The position numbers and the translations under genes were made by a program. A stretch of 64,000 bases of DNA from Pseudodesulfovibrio portus (lineage in GTDB: Bacteria; Desulfobacterota; Desulfovibrionia; Desulfovibrionales; Desulfovibrionaceae): assembly GCF_026000375.1 (NCBI RefSeq), contig NZ_AP026708.1:2640001-2704000 (forward strand), in the 5' to 3' direction. Position 1 is the stretch's first letter, and every line of letters begins with the position of its first letter. This document shows, in pieces, positions 53,211 through 62,379 of the stretch. The notes below the pieces were generated by a model. It saw nothing but the letters and a program-made list of their open reading frames with translations, had not been told where the DNA came from and made no database searches.

Positions 53211-54434
53211 CTATCTCCTGTTCTTGTTGTAGACCACGTCGAACCAGACGGCCACGATGAGGACCAGTCCGATGACCACCTGCCGCATGGCGCTGGACAC
53301 GCCGAGCAGGACCATGCCCGACTCCAGCGACTGCATGATCAGCGCGCCGAGGATGGCTCCGACGATGGAACCGACGCCGCCCGCCAGGGATGTGCCGCCG
53401 ATGACCGCCGCCGCGATGACGTTGAGTTCGGCCATCATGCCCATGGAGTTCGCGCCCGCGTTGAGCCGGGCCGTGGTGATGACCGCCGCCACTCCGCAGA
53501 GCAGCCCCATGACGCCGAAGATGTACATGGTCACGCGGGGCACGTTGATGCCGGACAGTTCCGCCGCCTCCGGGTTGCCGCCGATGGCGAACACGTAGCG
53601 GCCGAACTTGGTGACCTTGGCCAGCAGGGTCATGGCGAAGACCACGCCGATGAGGATGAGCACCGGGATGGGGATGCCGCGCGGAATCTCGGTGCGCGGC
53701 TTGTAGTAGGAGTTCATGACCATGACGAAGCCGCAGATGAAGCCGATGGACACGGTCAGGATCAGGATTTCCGCCCACCATGCCTTGGGCTTGCAGCCGT
53801 ATCGCAGACACCGTGAGCGTCCCCTGAAGGTGCCCATGACGAGCAGTGCGATGCAGACGATGCCGAAAATCCAGCTGCCCGTGGCCCCGATGGAGCCGTC
53901 GATGCCGCCGCCCAGGAGCTGGTAGGTCTTGTCCATGGGCGCGACCGTGCGGCCGTCCGTCACCAGGTAGGCCGCCCCGCGGAAGACGAGGAGCCCGCCC
54001 AGGGTGACCACGAAGGCGGGCACGCCGCGAAAGGCGATCCACCATCCCTGCCACAGGCCGATCAGCGCGCCGAGGAGCAGGCCGCAAAGGACCGTGGTCG
54101 GCCAGTTCCAGGCCGCGCCCAGTGTGAAGACGTGGACCTGCAGAAAGGCGATGGCCATGCCGGTGAAGCCCATTACCGAGCCCACGGAGAGGTCGATGTG
54201 CCGGGCCACGATGACCAGCACCATGCCCGTGGCCATGATGCCGACCACAGAGGTCTGCACGGCCAGGTTGTACATGTTCCGGGCCGTGAAGAAGATCCCG
54301 TCGGTGAAAATATTGAGTGTGATCCAGATGACGAGCAGCGCGCCGATCATGGCGAGCATGCGGGTGTCGATTTCGAGTTCGTGGCAGAACCGCTCGAAAA
54401 GGGAGAGTTTGCTCTCTTGTGCTTGGGGTTTCAT
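53211..54434 (-). CDS. xylH: Sugar ABC transporter permease, xylose type
   Basis: A 407-residue inner-membrane permease with about ten helices and the family block NVIAAAVIGGTSLAGGVGSIVG plus SVGSVMGFTGMAIAFLQ near the N-terminal third. It belongs with the RbsC/XylH permeases. It lies 132 bases after xylF, with a hairpin in between, and 9 bases before xylG. Confidence 0.92.
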   Translation of the reverse strand: MKPQAQESKLSLFERFCHELEIDTRMLAMIGALLVIWITLNIFTDGIFFTARNMYNLAVQTSVVGIMATGMVLVIVARHIDLSVGSVMGFTGMAIAFLQVHVFTLGAAWNWPTTVLCGLLLGALIGLWQGWWIAFRGVPAFVVTLGGLLVFRGAAYLVTDGRTVAPMDKTYQLLGGGIDGSIGATGSWIFGIVCIALLVMGTFRGRSRCLRYGCKPKAWWAEILILTVSIGFICGFVMVMNSYYKPRTEIPRGIPIPVLILIGVVFAMTLLAKVTKFGRYVFAIGGNPEAAELSGINVPRVTMYIFGVMGLLCGVAAVITTARLNAGANSMGMMAELNVIAAAVIGGTSLAGGVGSIVGAILGALIMQSLESGMVLLGVSSAMRQVVIGLVLIVAVWFDVVYNKNRR

Positions 54435-54517
54435 AGGCCGCCTGTCCTGAAGAGGTTACCGTGTACCATGACCATACCGCGAATCCGACTCCCGGGGAAG
54501 TGGCCGGCGGGTATGGA

Positions 54518-54545
54518 AAGGGGACGCCCCGGAGGGCGTCCCCTT
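54518..54545 (-). promoter_or_regulatory. Intercistronic hairpin between xylF and xylH
   Basis: Stem AAGGGGACGCCC / GGGCGTCCCCTT with a CGGA-type loop and no T-run. It lies 22 bases after the xylF stop. Such hairpins after a binding-protein gene commonly protect its mRNA, or cause partial termination, so that more binding protein than permease is made. Confidence 0.75.
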
Positions 54546-54566
54546 GAATCTTATCCGATCAGGTGG

Positions 54567-55589
54567 CTACGGGCACTGGCCCTCGACGCCCTGGCAGAGG
54601 ACGTCCTTGGAGATCCAGCCTGCGTCCACGACGACGTTCAGGTTGTCCTTGGTGACGGGGACAGGGGCGAGAAGGATGGCGTCCATCTCGATGCCCTTGG
54701 CGCCGCCGGACCACTTGATGGTGCCTTCGGGTTTCTTGCCGCTGGCCAGTTCCACGGCGATCTTTGCCGCAGCCTTGCCCAGTTCGCGGGCGTCTTTCCA
54801 TACGGAGACGGTCTGAGTGCCGCGGGCAACGCGGTTCAGGGCGGCATGGTCGCCGTCCTGGCCGGAGACCGGGGTGATGCCTTCCATGCCCTGAGCGGTC
54901 AGGGCGGCAACGACGCCGCCGGCGGTGCCGTCATTGGAGGCCACGACCGCGTCGATCTTGTTGTTGGCGGCGGTCAGGATCTGTTCCATGTTGCGCTGGG
55001 CGACTTCGGGCTTCCAGCCTTCGGTGCCCTGTGCGGCCACGTTTTTGATCTTGCCGGCCTTGATGGCCTCGTCCAGGACTTCCAACTGGCCTTCATACAG
55101 GAATTCGGCGTTGGGATCGGTGGGCGCGCCCTTGATGAAGGCGTAGTTGCCTTCGGGTTTCACGGCGAACACGGCGCGGGCCTGCATGCGGCCCACTTCC
55201 TTGTTGTCGAAGGTCAGGTAGAAGACACCGGTTTTTTCGATGAGGCGGTCGTAGCCGACCACGGGCAACCCTTCGGCCTCGGCCTTGGCGACCGCGGGCA
55301 GGACGGCATCGGCGTCCCAGGCCAGCACGATCAGGGCGTTGGCGCCGCGGGCGATCAGGTTCTCGATGTCGGCGATCTGCTTTTCAGCGGAGGCCTGGGC
55401 GTCGGCCATGATGTACTTGGCGCCCATTTTTTCGAGCTGGCCCTTGATGGCCGCTTCATCGGTCTTCCAACGTTCTTCCTGGAAATTGGACCAGGACACA
55501 CCGACAATCAGGTCCTTGGCCACGGCGCTGGTGCCGAAGGCAAGGATCATGACGGCTGCAACCGTCAGCAGAGCAAGACGTTTAAACAT
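54567..55589 (-). CDS. xylF: Periplasmic xylose-binding protein
   Basis: A 340-residue exported protein with signal peptide ([20 protein letters not shown]). It follows the XylF pattern: [40 protein letters not shown] and the ending [20 protein letters not shown]. It delivers sugar to the XylH/XylG transporter. Ribosome site AAGGAGG is very strong. The divergent xylR gene and the downstream xylA-xylB support xylose as the ligand. Confidence 0.92.
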   Translation of the reverse strand: MFKRLALLTVAAVMILAFGTSAVAKDLIVGVSWSNFQEERWKTDEAAIKGQLEKMGAKYIMADAQASAEKQIADIENLIARGANALIVLAWDADAVLPAVAKAEAEGLPVVGYDRLIEKTGVFYLTFDNKEVGRMQARAVFAVKPEGNYAFIKGAPTDPNAEFLYEGQLEVLDEAIKAGKIKNVAAQGTEGWKPEVAQRNMEQILTAANNKIDAVVASNDGTAGGVVAALTAQGMEGITPVSGQDGDHAALNRVARGTQTVSVWKDARELGKAAAKIAVELASGKKPEGTIKWSGGAKGIEMDAILLAPVPVTKDNLNVVVDAGWISKDVLCQGVEGQCP

Positions 55590-56171
55590 GTGGATTCCTC
55601 CTTACCACAAAATGATGTGTACAATCCCCGACCCATTCCGCGCCGGGTGTTTTCCCCGCAGTTTCGCCCTTATATGCCCTTGAAAGAAAAGGGCATCCGC
55701 AACAGGCACGAAACGCGGGACTGCAACCCGATCCACACACTTCCCCTGCGGGGTGGACCATGCCGCATGGTAATGGAAACCCTGACAAAAAAATAACCGC
55801 TTGGCAAGAATTAATTTTCTCATTGAACTATCATGCCGACGGGCAATGCGGGGTCCTGTCGCGTTCTAAAAATGTTTATGCTATCTGGTCAGTATATTTT
55901 GATATATATCGTCCAAATGCGAAAGCCGTGGAAGCCTATTGTCTGTACAGTGCAAGAATTTCAAAATGTTGCGTTTCCTTGCCAACAGGTTGTAACCCTG
56001 CTAAATGATGCAGTGATACCAAAATACCTTTTGTTGTCTTTACGGCTTTGTGTTGTGGTAATATGCTAGGATAATTTGTTATATTTTAATTTCAAGACAT
56101 GAATTTTGTTTTGTTGATCGGCCAATGGGTCGGGTTTAATGTTTTATGAGTAAATTAAAGCAGGGTCAGGA
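55590..56171. other. Regulatory region between xylF and xylR
   Basis: About 580 bases without a supported gene, much of it AT-rich (55800-56160). It must hold the xylF promoter and the xylR promoter. A hairpin ATGCCCTT/AAGGGCAT lies at 55674-55696 in the xylF leader. The strongly AT-rich stretch near 55890-55915 (with TATATTTTGATATATATCG) is a candidate promoter or operator. No match to a known ROK or CRP site could be read with confidence. Confidence 0.4.
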
Positions 56172-57383
56172 ATGAAGGCTGCCAATCGTGATTTCACCCG
56201 CGCCATGAACCAGTTCAACATATTGAACACCATTCGTGAGGTCGGCCGCATATCCAGGGTGGAAATTGCCGAAAAAACCGGCCAGAGCCGGGCGTCCGTA
56301 ACCAATATCACCGCCGCCATGATCCGCGAGGGCATCATCCGCGAGGAGCCGTGCCGGTGCACGCCGTCGCGCGGGCGCAAGCGGATCATGCTGGTGCTCA
56401 ACCCCGAGGCCGCCTACGTGGTCGGCGTCAAGATTTCCGCCTTCCAGGTCAGTTTCGCGGTGGTGGACTTTATCGGCGACGTCAAATCTTCTCTGGTCAT
56501 GCCCATCCGCGTCAGCGAGCGTGACGAGGAGACGGTGGCCGACTTCATCGAGGACGGCGTTCGCCATTGCGTGGAAGATGCCAGGCTGAGCATGGAGGAC
56601 ATATCCGGCTGCGGCATCGGGGTGTCCGGGTTCGTGGACTCGGCGGCGGGAAAATGTCTGTGGACGCCGCTCAAGGATGGAACCAGCCACATCCGCAGCA
56701 TGGTCGCCCGGCGGCTGGGCGTTGACACCTACATCGAGAACGACGCCAACTCCGTGACCGTGGCCTCCCAGTGGTTCGGCCAGGGCAAGGGGATCGACAA
56801 CTTTCTGGTGGTCACCGTGGAGCACGGCGTGGGCATGGGCATCGTTGTGGACGGCAAGCTGTATCGCGGCGCCACGGGCATCGGCGCGGAGTTCGGCCAT
56901 GTGGTCCTGGTGCCCGACGGCGAGCCCTGCCGGTGCGGCAAGCGGGGGTGCGTGGAGGCGTACGCCTGCGACGGCAACATCCTGCGGCGGGCCAGGGGGG
57001 TCCTGTCCCGGCGGCGTGGCGGCAAGCTCGATCTCGACCGGCTGACCATCGAGGACGTGACCCGGATGGCCAAGGACGGCGATGCGGGCTTGCGCAGGAT
57101 TTTCCGGGAGGGAGGGACCATCCTCGGCCAGGGCATTGCCGGGCTGATCCAGATTTTCAACCCGGAACGGGTCATCGTCACCGGTGAGGGCGTGCGCGCC
57201 GGGGACCTGGTCTTCGGTCCCATGCGCCGGGCCGTGAAGAAATATCTCAACAAGGAACAGGCCGCAGTGACCCGGATCGTCGTCCAGGAATGGAACGACT
57301 TCGACTGGGCGCGCGGGGCCGCCGGGTTTGTCCTGAGCGAGCTGTACAAGTCGCCGTTGGACAGGACCCGCCTTGCAAAATGA
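56172..57383 (+). CDS. xylR: ROK-family transcriptional regulator of xylose genes
   Basis: A 403-residue ROK regulator. The N-terminal winged helix is plain (NQFNILNTIREVGRISRVEI, AEKTGQSRASVTNITAAMIR). The C-terminal sugar-kinase-like part has the ROK features: GIGVSGFVDSAAG, ENDANSVTVASQWFG, GATGIGAEFGHVVLVPDG and the zinc motif CRCGKRGCVEAYA. It probably binds xylose or a derivative and controls xylFHG and xylAB. It starts divergently from xylF and is followed 69 bases later by xylA. Confidence 0.92.
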   Translation: MKAANRDFTRAMNQFNILNTIREVGRISRVEIAEKTGQSRASVTNITAAMIREGIIREEPCRCTPSRGRKRIMLVLNPEAAYVVGVKISAFQVSFAVVDFIGDVKSSLVMPIRVSERDEETVADFIEDGVRHCVEDARLSMEDISGCGIGVSGFVDSAAGKCLWTPLKDGTSHIRSMVARRLGVDTYIENDANSVTVASQWFGQGKGIDNFLVVTVEHGVGMGIVVDGKLYRGATGIGAEFGHVVLVPDGEPCRCGKRGCVEAYACDGNILRRARGVLSRRRGGKLDLDRLTIEDVTRMAKDGDAGLRRIFREGGTILGQGIAGLIQIFNPERVIVTGEGVRAGDLVFGPMRRAVKKYLNKEQAAVTRIVVQEWNDFDWARGAAGFVLSELYKSPLDRTRLAK

Positions 57384-57400
57384 CATGTCGTTGTTGTTGG

Positions 57401-57412
57401 TGATTGTAATCA
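57401..57412. promoter_or_regulatory. Short palindrome before xylA, possible operator
   Basis: TGATTGTAATCA is a perfect 12-base palindrome 41 bases before xylA, in an AT-rich gap. It could be part of a binding site, but it is short. Confidence 0.3.
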
Positions 57413-57452
57413 AAGATCAATGAAATCAATAAAATGAAGAGCGAGGTATGCA

Positions 57453-58760
<1,308 letters not shown>

Positions 58761-58762
58761 GT

Positions 58763-58810
58763 TGCCTCCGGACCCCCATCCCATCTCCTTTCCTAAACTT
58801 TTTGGTGCGC
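58763..58810 (+). repeat. GC-rich interspersed repeat, copy 3 (shortened)
   Basis: GCCTCCGG is joined directly to ACCCCCATCCCATCTCCTTT and CCTAAACTTTTTGG. It thus lacks the central hairpin found in the copies at 7700 and 8649 but keeps both ends. It lies between xylA and xylB. Confidence 0.8.
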
Positions 58811-58870
58811 CGCCAGTCAGGGGAAAGGGGATCGAAACCACGAGTCGGCGGCGGGGAGTGTGTGACTTCC

Positions 58871-60376
58871 ATGAGTGAACTGTACATAGGCATCGACTCG
58901 GGGACCCAGGGGACCAAAGGGGTGATCCTGGATGGTGAAAGCGGCGATATCCTGGATGAGGCGTACGCCCCCCACGGGCTGCTGGAAGACAATGCGGGCA
59001 TGCGCGAGCAGCACCCGTCCTGGTGGCTGACCGCCTGCCACGCCGTCATCTCCCGGCTGATTTCCGGCCCCAGGGTCGACCCGTCCTTGGTGCGGGGCAT
59101 CGGCGTGTCGGGCCAGCAGCACGGGTTCGTGCCCCTGGACGCGGCGGGCGAGGTCATCCGCCCGGCCAAGCTGTGGTGCGACACCGCCACCACGGCCCAG
59201 TGCGCGGCGATCACCGAGCGGATGGGCGGGCCCGAAGCCGTGATGAACGCCATCGGCAACTCCGTGGCCGCCGGGTTCACCGCTTCCAAGGTGGTCTGGC
59301 TCAAGGATAACGAGCCGGAGAATTACGACCGGTTGGCCACCATCCTGCTGCCCCACGACTACATCAATTTCTGGCTCACCGGCGAGCGGCGCACCGAATG
59401 CGGCGACGCCTCGGGCACGGCCTTTTTCGACGTCAAGCGGCGGGCGTGGAGCGGCGAGCTCCTGGACGCCATGGACCCGTCCGGCAAACTGACCGCCTGC
59501 CTGCCCGAGCTCATCGAATCCGACCAGCCCGTGGGGGTGGTCAGGCCGGAACTGGCCGGGGAATTCGGTTTTGCGGACGACGTGCTGGTCTCCAGCGGCG
59601 GCGGCGACAACATGATGGCCGCCATCGGCACCGGCAACGTGGTGCCCGGCCAGGTCACCGCCTCCCTGGGCACATCGGGCACCATCTACGCCTATTCCGA
59701 GACCCCGGTGGTTGACCCCAGGGGGGAACTGGCCGCGTTCTGTTCCTCTTCGGGCGGCTGGCTGCCCCTGGTCTGCACCATGAACGTGACCGTGGCCACG
59801 GAGCTGACCCGCAACTTGCTTGAACTGAGCACCAGTCGCCTCAACGAGATGGCTGAGTCGGCCGGGCCGGGCAGCGGCGGCCTGCTGCTGTTGCCGTATT
59901 TCAACGGCGAGCGCACTCCTGCCCTGCCGGGTGCCACGGCCTCCCTGCACGGCATGAATTCCACCAATTACACGCCGCAGAACATGTGCCGCGCGGCCAT
60001 GGAAGGCGCGACCTTCGGGCTCCGGTACGGCATGGACGTCATGCAGCGACTGGGCCTGGAACCTTCCGAGATCAGGCTGGTGGGGGGCGGGGCCAGGTCC
60101 GCATTGTGGCGGCAGATCGTGGCGGACATCCTGGGGTGTCCCGTGCTCAGGCCCCGGGTCGAGGAGGCCGGCGCGTTGGGAGCGGCCATCCAGGCCGTCT
60201 GGTGCGTGAAGACCGACCGGGGCGAGAGGGTCTCCCTGCCCGAACTCGCGGCCCGGTACGTGACCATGGACCTCACGGGCGGGGCCGAGCCCGATTCGGC
60301 CCGCAAAGGATTGTATGAAGACATCTACGGTCGTTATCTGCTGCTGGACAAGGCCCTGCGGTCCATGAACGAATGA
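58871..60376 (+). CDS. xylB: Xylulokinase
   Basis: Phosphorylates D-xylulose to xylulose 5-phosphate. FGGY-family kinase of 501 residues: N-terminal LYIGIDSGTQGTKGVI, GVSGQQHGFVPLD, SLGTSGTIYAYS and the C-terminal signature region EIRLVGGGARSALWRQIVADI. The start is uncertain: ATG at 58871 fits the family, GTG at 58862 is possible, and the GGGGAG site is 12 or 3 bases away. Terminated by a strong hairpin. It closes the xylose route to the pentose phosphate pathway. Confidence 0.95.
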   Translation: MSELYIGIDSGTQGTKGVILDGESGDILDEAYAPHGLLEDNAGMREQHPSWWLTACHAVISRLISGPRVDPSLVRGIGVSGQQHGFVPLDAAGEVIRPAKLWCDTATTAQCAAITERMGGPEAVMNAIGNSVAAGFTASKVVWLKDNEPENYDRLATILLPHDYINFWLTGERRTECGDASGTAFFDVKRRAWSGELLDAMDPSGKLTACLPELIESDQPVGVVRPELAGEFGFADDVLVSSGGGDNMMAAIGTGNVVPGQVTASLGTSGTIYAYSETPVVDPRGELAAFCSSSGGWLPLVCTMNVTVATELTRNLLELSTSRLNEMAESAGPGSGGLLLLPYFNGERTPALPGATASLHGMNSTNYTPQNMCRAAMEGATFGLRYGMDVMQRLGLEPSEIRLVGGGARSALWRQIVADILGCPVLRPRVEEAGALGAAIQAVWCVKTDRGERVSLPELAARYVTMDLTGGAEPDSARKGLYEDIYGRYLLLDKALRSMNE

Positions 60377-60398
60377 ATCGGGAAAGATCGAGGTTCAG

Positions 60399-60432
60399 GC
60401 CCTGCGCGGGAGTGCCCGCGCAGGGCTTTTTT
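60399..60432 (+). terminator. Rho-independent terminator after xylB
   Basis: Perfect 12-bp stem GCCCTGCGCGGG / CCCGCGCAGGGC with AGTG loop and six T. Confidence 0.94.
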
Positions 60433-60541
60433 GCGTCGGTGGTGTGAAACCGGTGAAATGTGCGATTCAAGTTGCCAGAAAGCACCATATCTCGCATCAT
60501 GTATGGAGAGAAACTCCAACCGAAATACCAAAGGCAAGATC

Positions 60542-61081
60542 ATGAAGAAATTGATTCTGACCATGACTATATTAACGCTCCTGGCGGTCCCGGCCCTGGC
60601 CCTGGACGTTTTCCCCGACCTGGAACTCACCGGCAGCCTGACTGCCGAGCAGGCGGCCCATCTCGGTGTCGAGACCGCACCCCTCAAAGTGTCGGACATC
60701 AAGGGCGACTACCTCCTGGTTGAGGTGTTCAGCCTGTATTGTCCCATCTGCCAGAGAGATGCGCCTGAAGTGAACGCCCTGCGGCGCGCGCTCGCGGCCT
60801 CGGATGTCGGGTCGGCCATCAGGTTCATCGGCATAGGCGCGGGCAACACGCCGTTCGAGATCAACTTCTACGCCAAGAAGTACGAGGCTGATTTTCCCTT
60901 GTTCCACGACGAGGATTTCGTGGCCCACAAGGCTTTGGAAAACGTCGGCACCCCGGCCTTTTATCTGGTGGACCTCAAGGCGGGCCTGAAACTGATCTTC
61001 TTCCATGAAGGGGAGATGGACGACCACAAGGTGATGCTTGATTCCTTGCTCAAGGCCGTCAGGGAGAACGGGAGGGAATGA
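60542..61081 (+). CDS. Exported thioredoxin-fold protein (TlpA/redoxin-like)
   Basis: A 179-residue periplasmic protein with signal peptide (KKLILTMTILTLLAVPALA). The thioredoxin-like active site is CPIC in EVFSLYCPICQRDAPEVNAL, with the cis-Pro in NVGTPAFYLVD. A partner role in reducing or oxidising thiols of exported proteins is likely; the exact partner is unknown. The stop overlaps the start of the next gene, a peroxiredoxin-like protein, so the two are translationally coupled. The ATG at 60542 has AAGGC/AAGATC upstream, a moderate site. Confidence 0.85.
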   Translation: MKKLILTMTILTLLAVPALALDVFPDLELTGSLTAEQAAHLGVETAPLKVSDIKGDYLLVEVFSLYCPICQRDAPEVNALRRALAASDVGSAIRFIGIGAGNTPFEINFYAKKYEADFPLFHDEDFVAHKALENVGTPAFYLVDLKAGLKLIFFHEGEMDDHKVMLDSLLKAVRENGRE

Positions 61082-61656
61082 TCATGCGTTTTGTTCTGAC
61101 TGTTTATCTGGTTCTTCTGTTCGCCGTGCCCCAGGCCGGGGCCATGGATCATGTCTACGCCCCCCATGGCCTTAAACCCGTGGACTCGGCGCTCAAGGTG
61201 GCCGTGGGCGACGAAGCGCCCGATTTCGAGCTGCCCGCGCTGGCGGGCGGCAAGGTCCGGCTGAGCGATTTCAGGGGCAGGAAGAACGTGGTCCTGTCCT
61301 TTGTCCCGGCCGCCTGGACCCCGGTCTGCTCGGACCAGTGGCCGGGCTACAACGCCGCCCTGGATCTCTTTCGGCAGTATGACGCGGAATTGATCGGCAT
61401 CTCCGTGGACAACACGCCGAGCCAGTTCGCCTGGGTCGAGGCGATGGGCGGACTCGACTTCACGGTCCTGTCCGACTTCTGGCCCCACGGGGCGGTGGCC
61501 CGGACCTACGGCATCCTGCGCACGGACGGCACGGCGGAGCGGGCCCTGGTGGTCATCGACAGGCAGGGGATCATCCGCTTCGTTCACGTCGGCGACATCA
61601 ACAAGCGGCCCGATCTGGGCATGTTGGTGGAGGAACTGGATAAGCTTCCGAAATAA
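61078..61656 (+). CDS. Exported AhpC/TSA-type peroxiredoxin
   Basis: A 192-residue protein with signal peptide (RFVLTVYLVLLFAVPQAGA). The peroxidatic cysteine lies in AAWTPVCSDQWPGYN (family PxxxT..C). Peroxiredoxins reduce hydrogen peroxide and organic peroxides with electrons from a thiol partner. Here the preceding CPIC protein is the obvious candidate reductant in the periplasm. No second (resolving) cysteine is visible, so it should be a 1-Cys enzyme. Two starts are possible, 61078 (overlapping the previous stop) and 61084. Confidence 0.85.
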   Translation: MIMRFVLTVYLVLLFAVPQAGAMDHVYAPHGLKPVDSALKVAVGDEAPDFELPALAGGKVRLSDFRGRKNVVLSFVPAAWTPVCSDQWPGYNAALDLFRQYDAELIGISVDNTPSQFAWVEAMGGLDFTVLSDFWPHGAVARTYGILRTDGTAERALVVIDRQGIIRFVHVGDINKRPDLGMLVEELDKLPK

Positions 61657-61662
61657 GATCGT

Positions 61663-62379
61663 CTACTGTGATCCCAGCGCTTCGTTTTCATTGTCGAAGA
61701 GGTCGGCCAGCTGGGTGATCCCCACCGAGGCGAACACGGCCTTGAAGTTGCTGGACAGCCCGGCCAGGACCACGTGTAAGCCCCTGGCCCGGTTTCCGGA
61801 GAGCAGCTCCTTGAGTCCGGTTATGCCCGCCCCGTTGATGGAGGCGTTCTCGTCGAAATCGATGAGGATGGTCGGCTTGCCCATTTTCACGGCCTTGTCG
61901 AAAGCCTCGTTCAGGTGGGGGATGGTGTGGGCGGTGACGTTGCCGCGCACGCCCACCACTGCGGCTGCGGGTCGCTCTTCCAGGGTTATCTGCTCTTCCT
62001 CGCTGCGGGCGATGGCCAGCCGTTCCCGTGCCCGTTCCAGGGCCTTTTCCAGGGCCTCCCGCTGGAGGGGCTTGTTGATGAAGTCCGTGGCGTCCAGGTT
62101 GAGCGCCTGGATGGCCAGATCCATGTCGCCGTGGCCGGTGATGACGATGACCTCGGTGTGCGGGTTGACCGCCTTGATCCGTTTCAGGACCTCGATGCCG
62201 TCCATGACGGGCATCTTGATGTCGGTCAGCACCAGCCAGGGGGAATGTTCCCTGAACACGTCCACGCCCATTTGTCCGTTCTCGGCGGTCAGCACCTCGT
62301 AGCCGTAGGCCGACAGCAGCAGGCTGAACATCTTCAGTGTGGGTTGTTCGTCGTCTATGACCAGAATCTTGGTTGTCAT
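61663..62379 (-). CDS. Response regulator with receiver and STAS domains
   Basis: A 238-residue protein. Receiver domain (1-125): VIDDEQ, the Asp in LVLTDIKMPVMDG, VITGHGDMDLAI and FINKPLQREAL. A charged helix follows (KALERARERLAIARSEEEQI), then (about 140-235) a STAS-like domain with VVGVRGNVTAHTIPHLNEAF, ILIDFDENASINGAGITGLK and GLHVVLAGLSSNFKAVFASV. STAS domains act in anti-sigma antagonist or stressosome-type switches, and the conserved Ser/Thr spot carries SINGAG. It overlaps the kinase gene stop by 4 bases, so kinase and regulator are a pair. Confidence 0.9.
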   Translation of the reverse strand: MTTKILVIDDEQPTLKMFSLLLSAYGYEVLTAENGQMGVDVFREHSPWLVLTDIKMPVMDGIEVLKRIKAVNPHTEVIVITGHGDMDLAIQALNLDATDFINKPLQREALEKALERARERLAIARSEEEQITLEERPAAAVVGVRGNVTAHTIPHLNEAFDKAVKMGKPTILIDFDENASINGAGITGLKELLSGNRARGLHVVLAGLSSNFKAVFASVGITQLADLFDNENEALGSQ

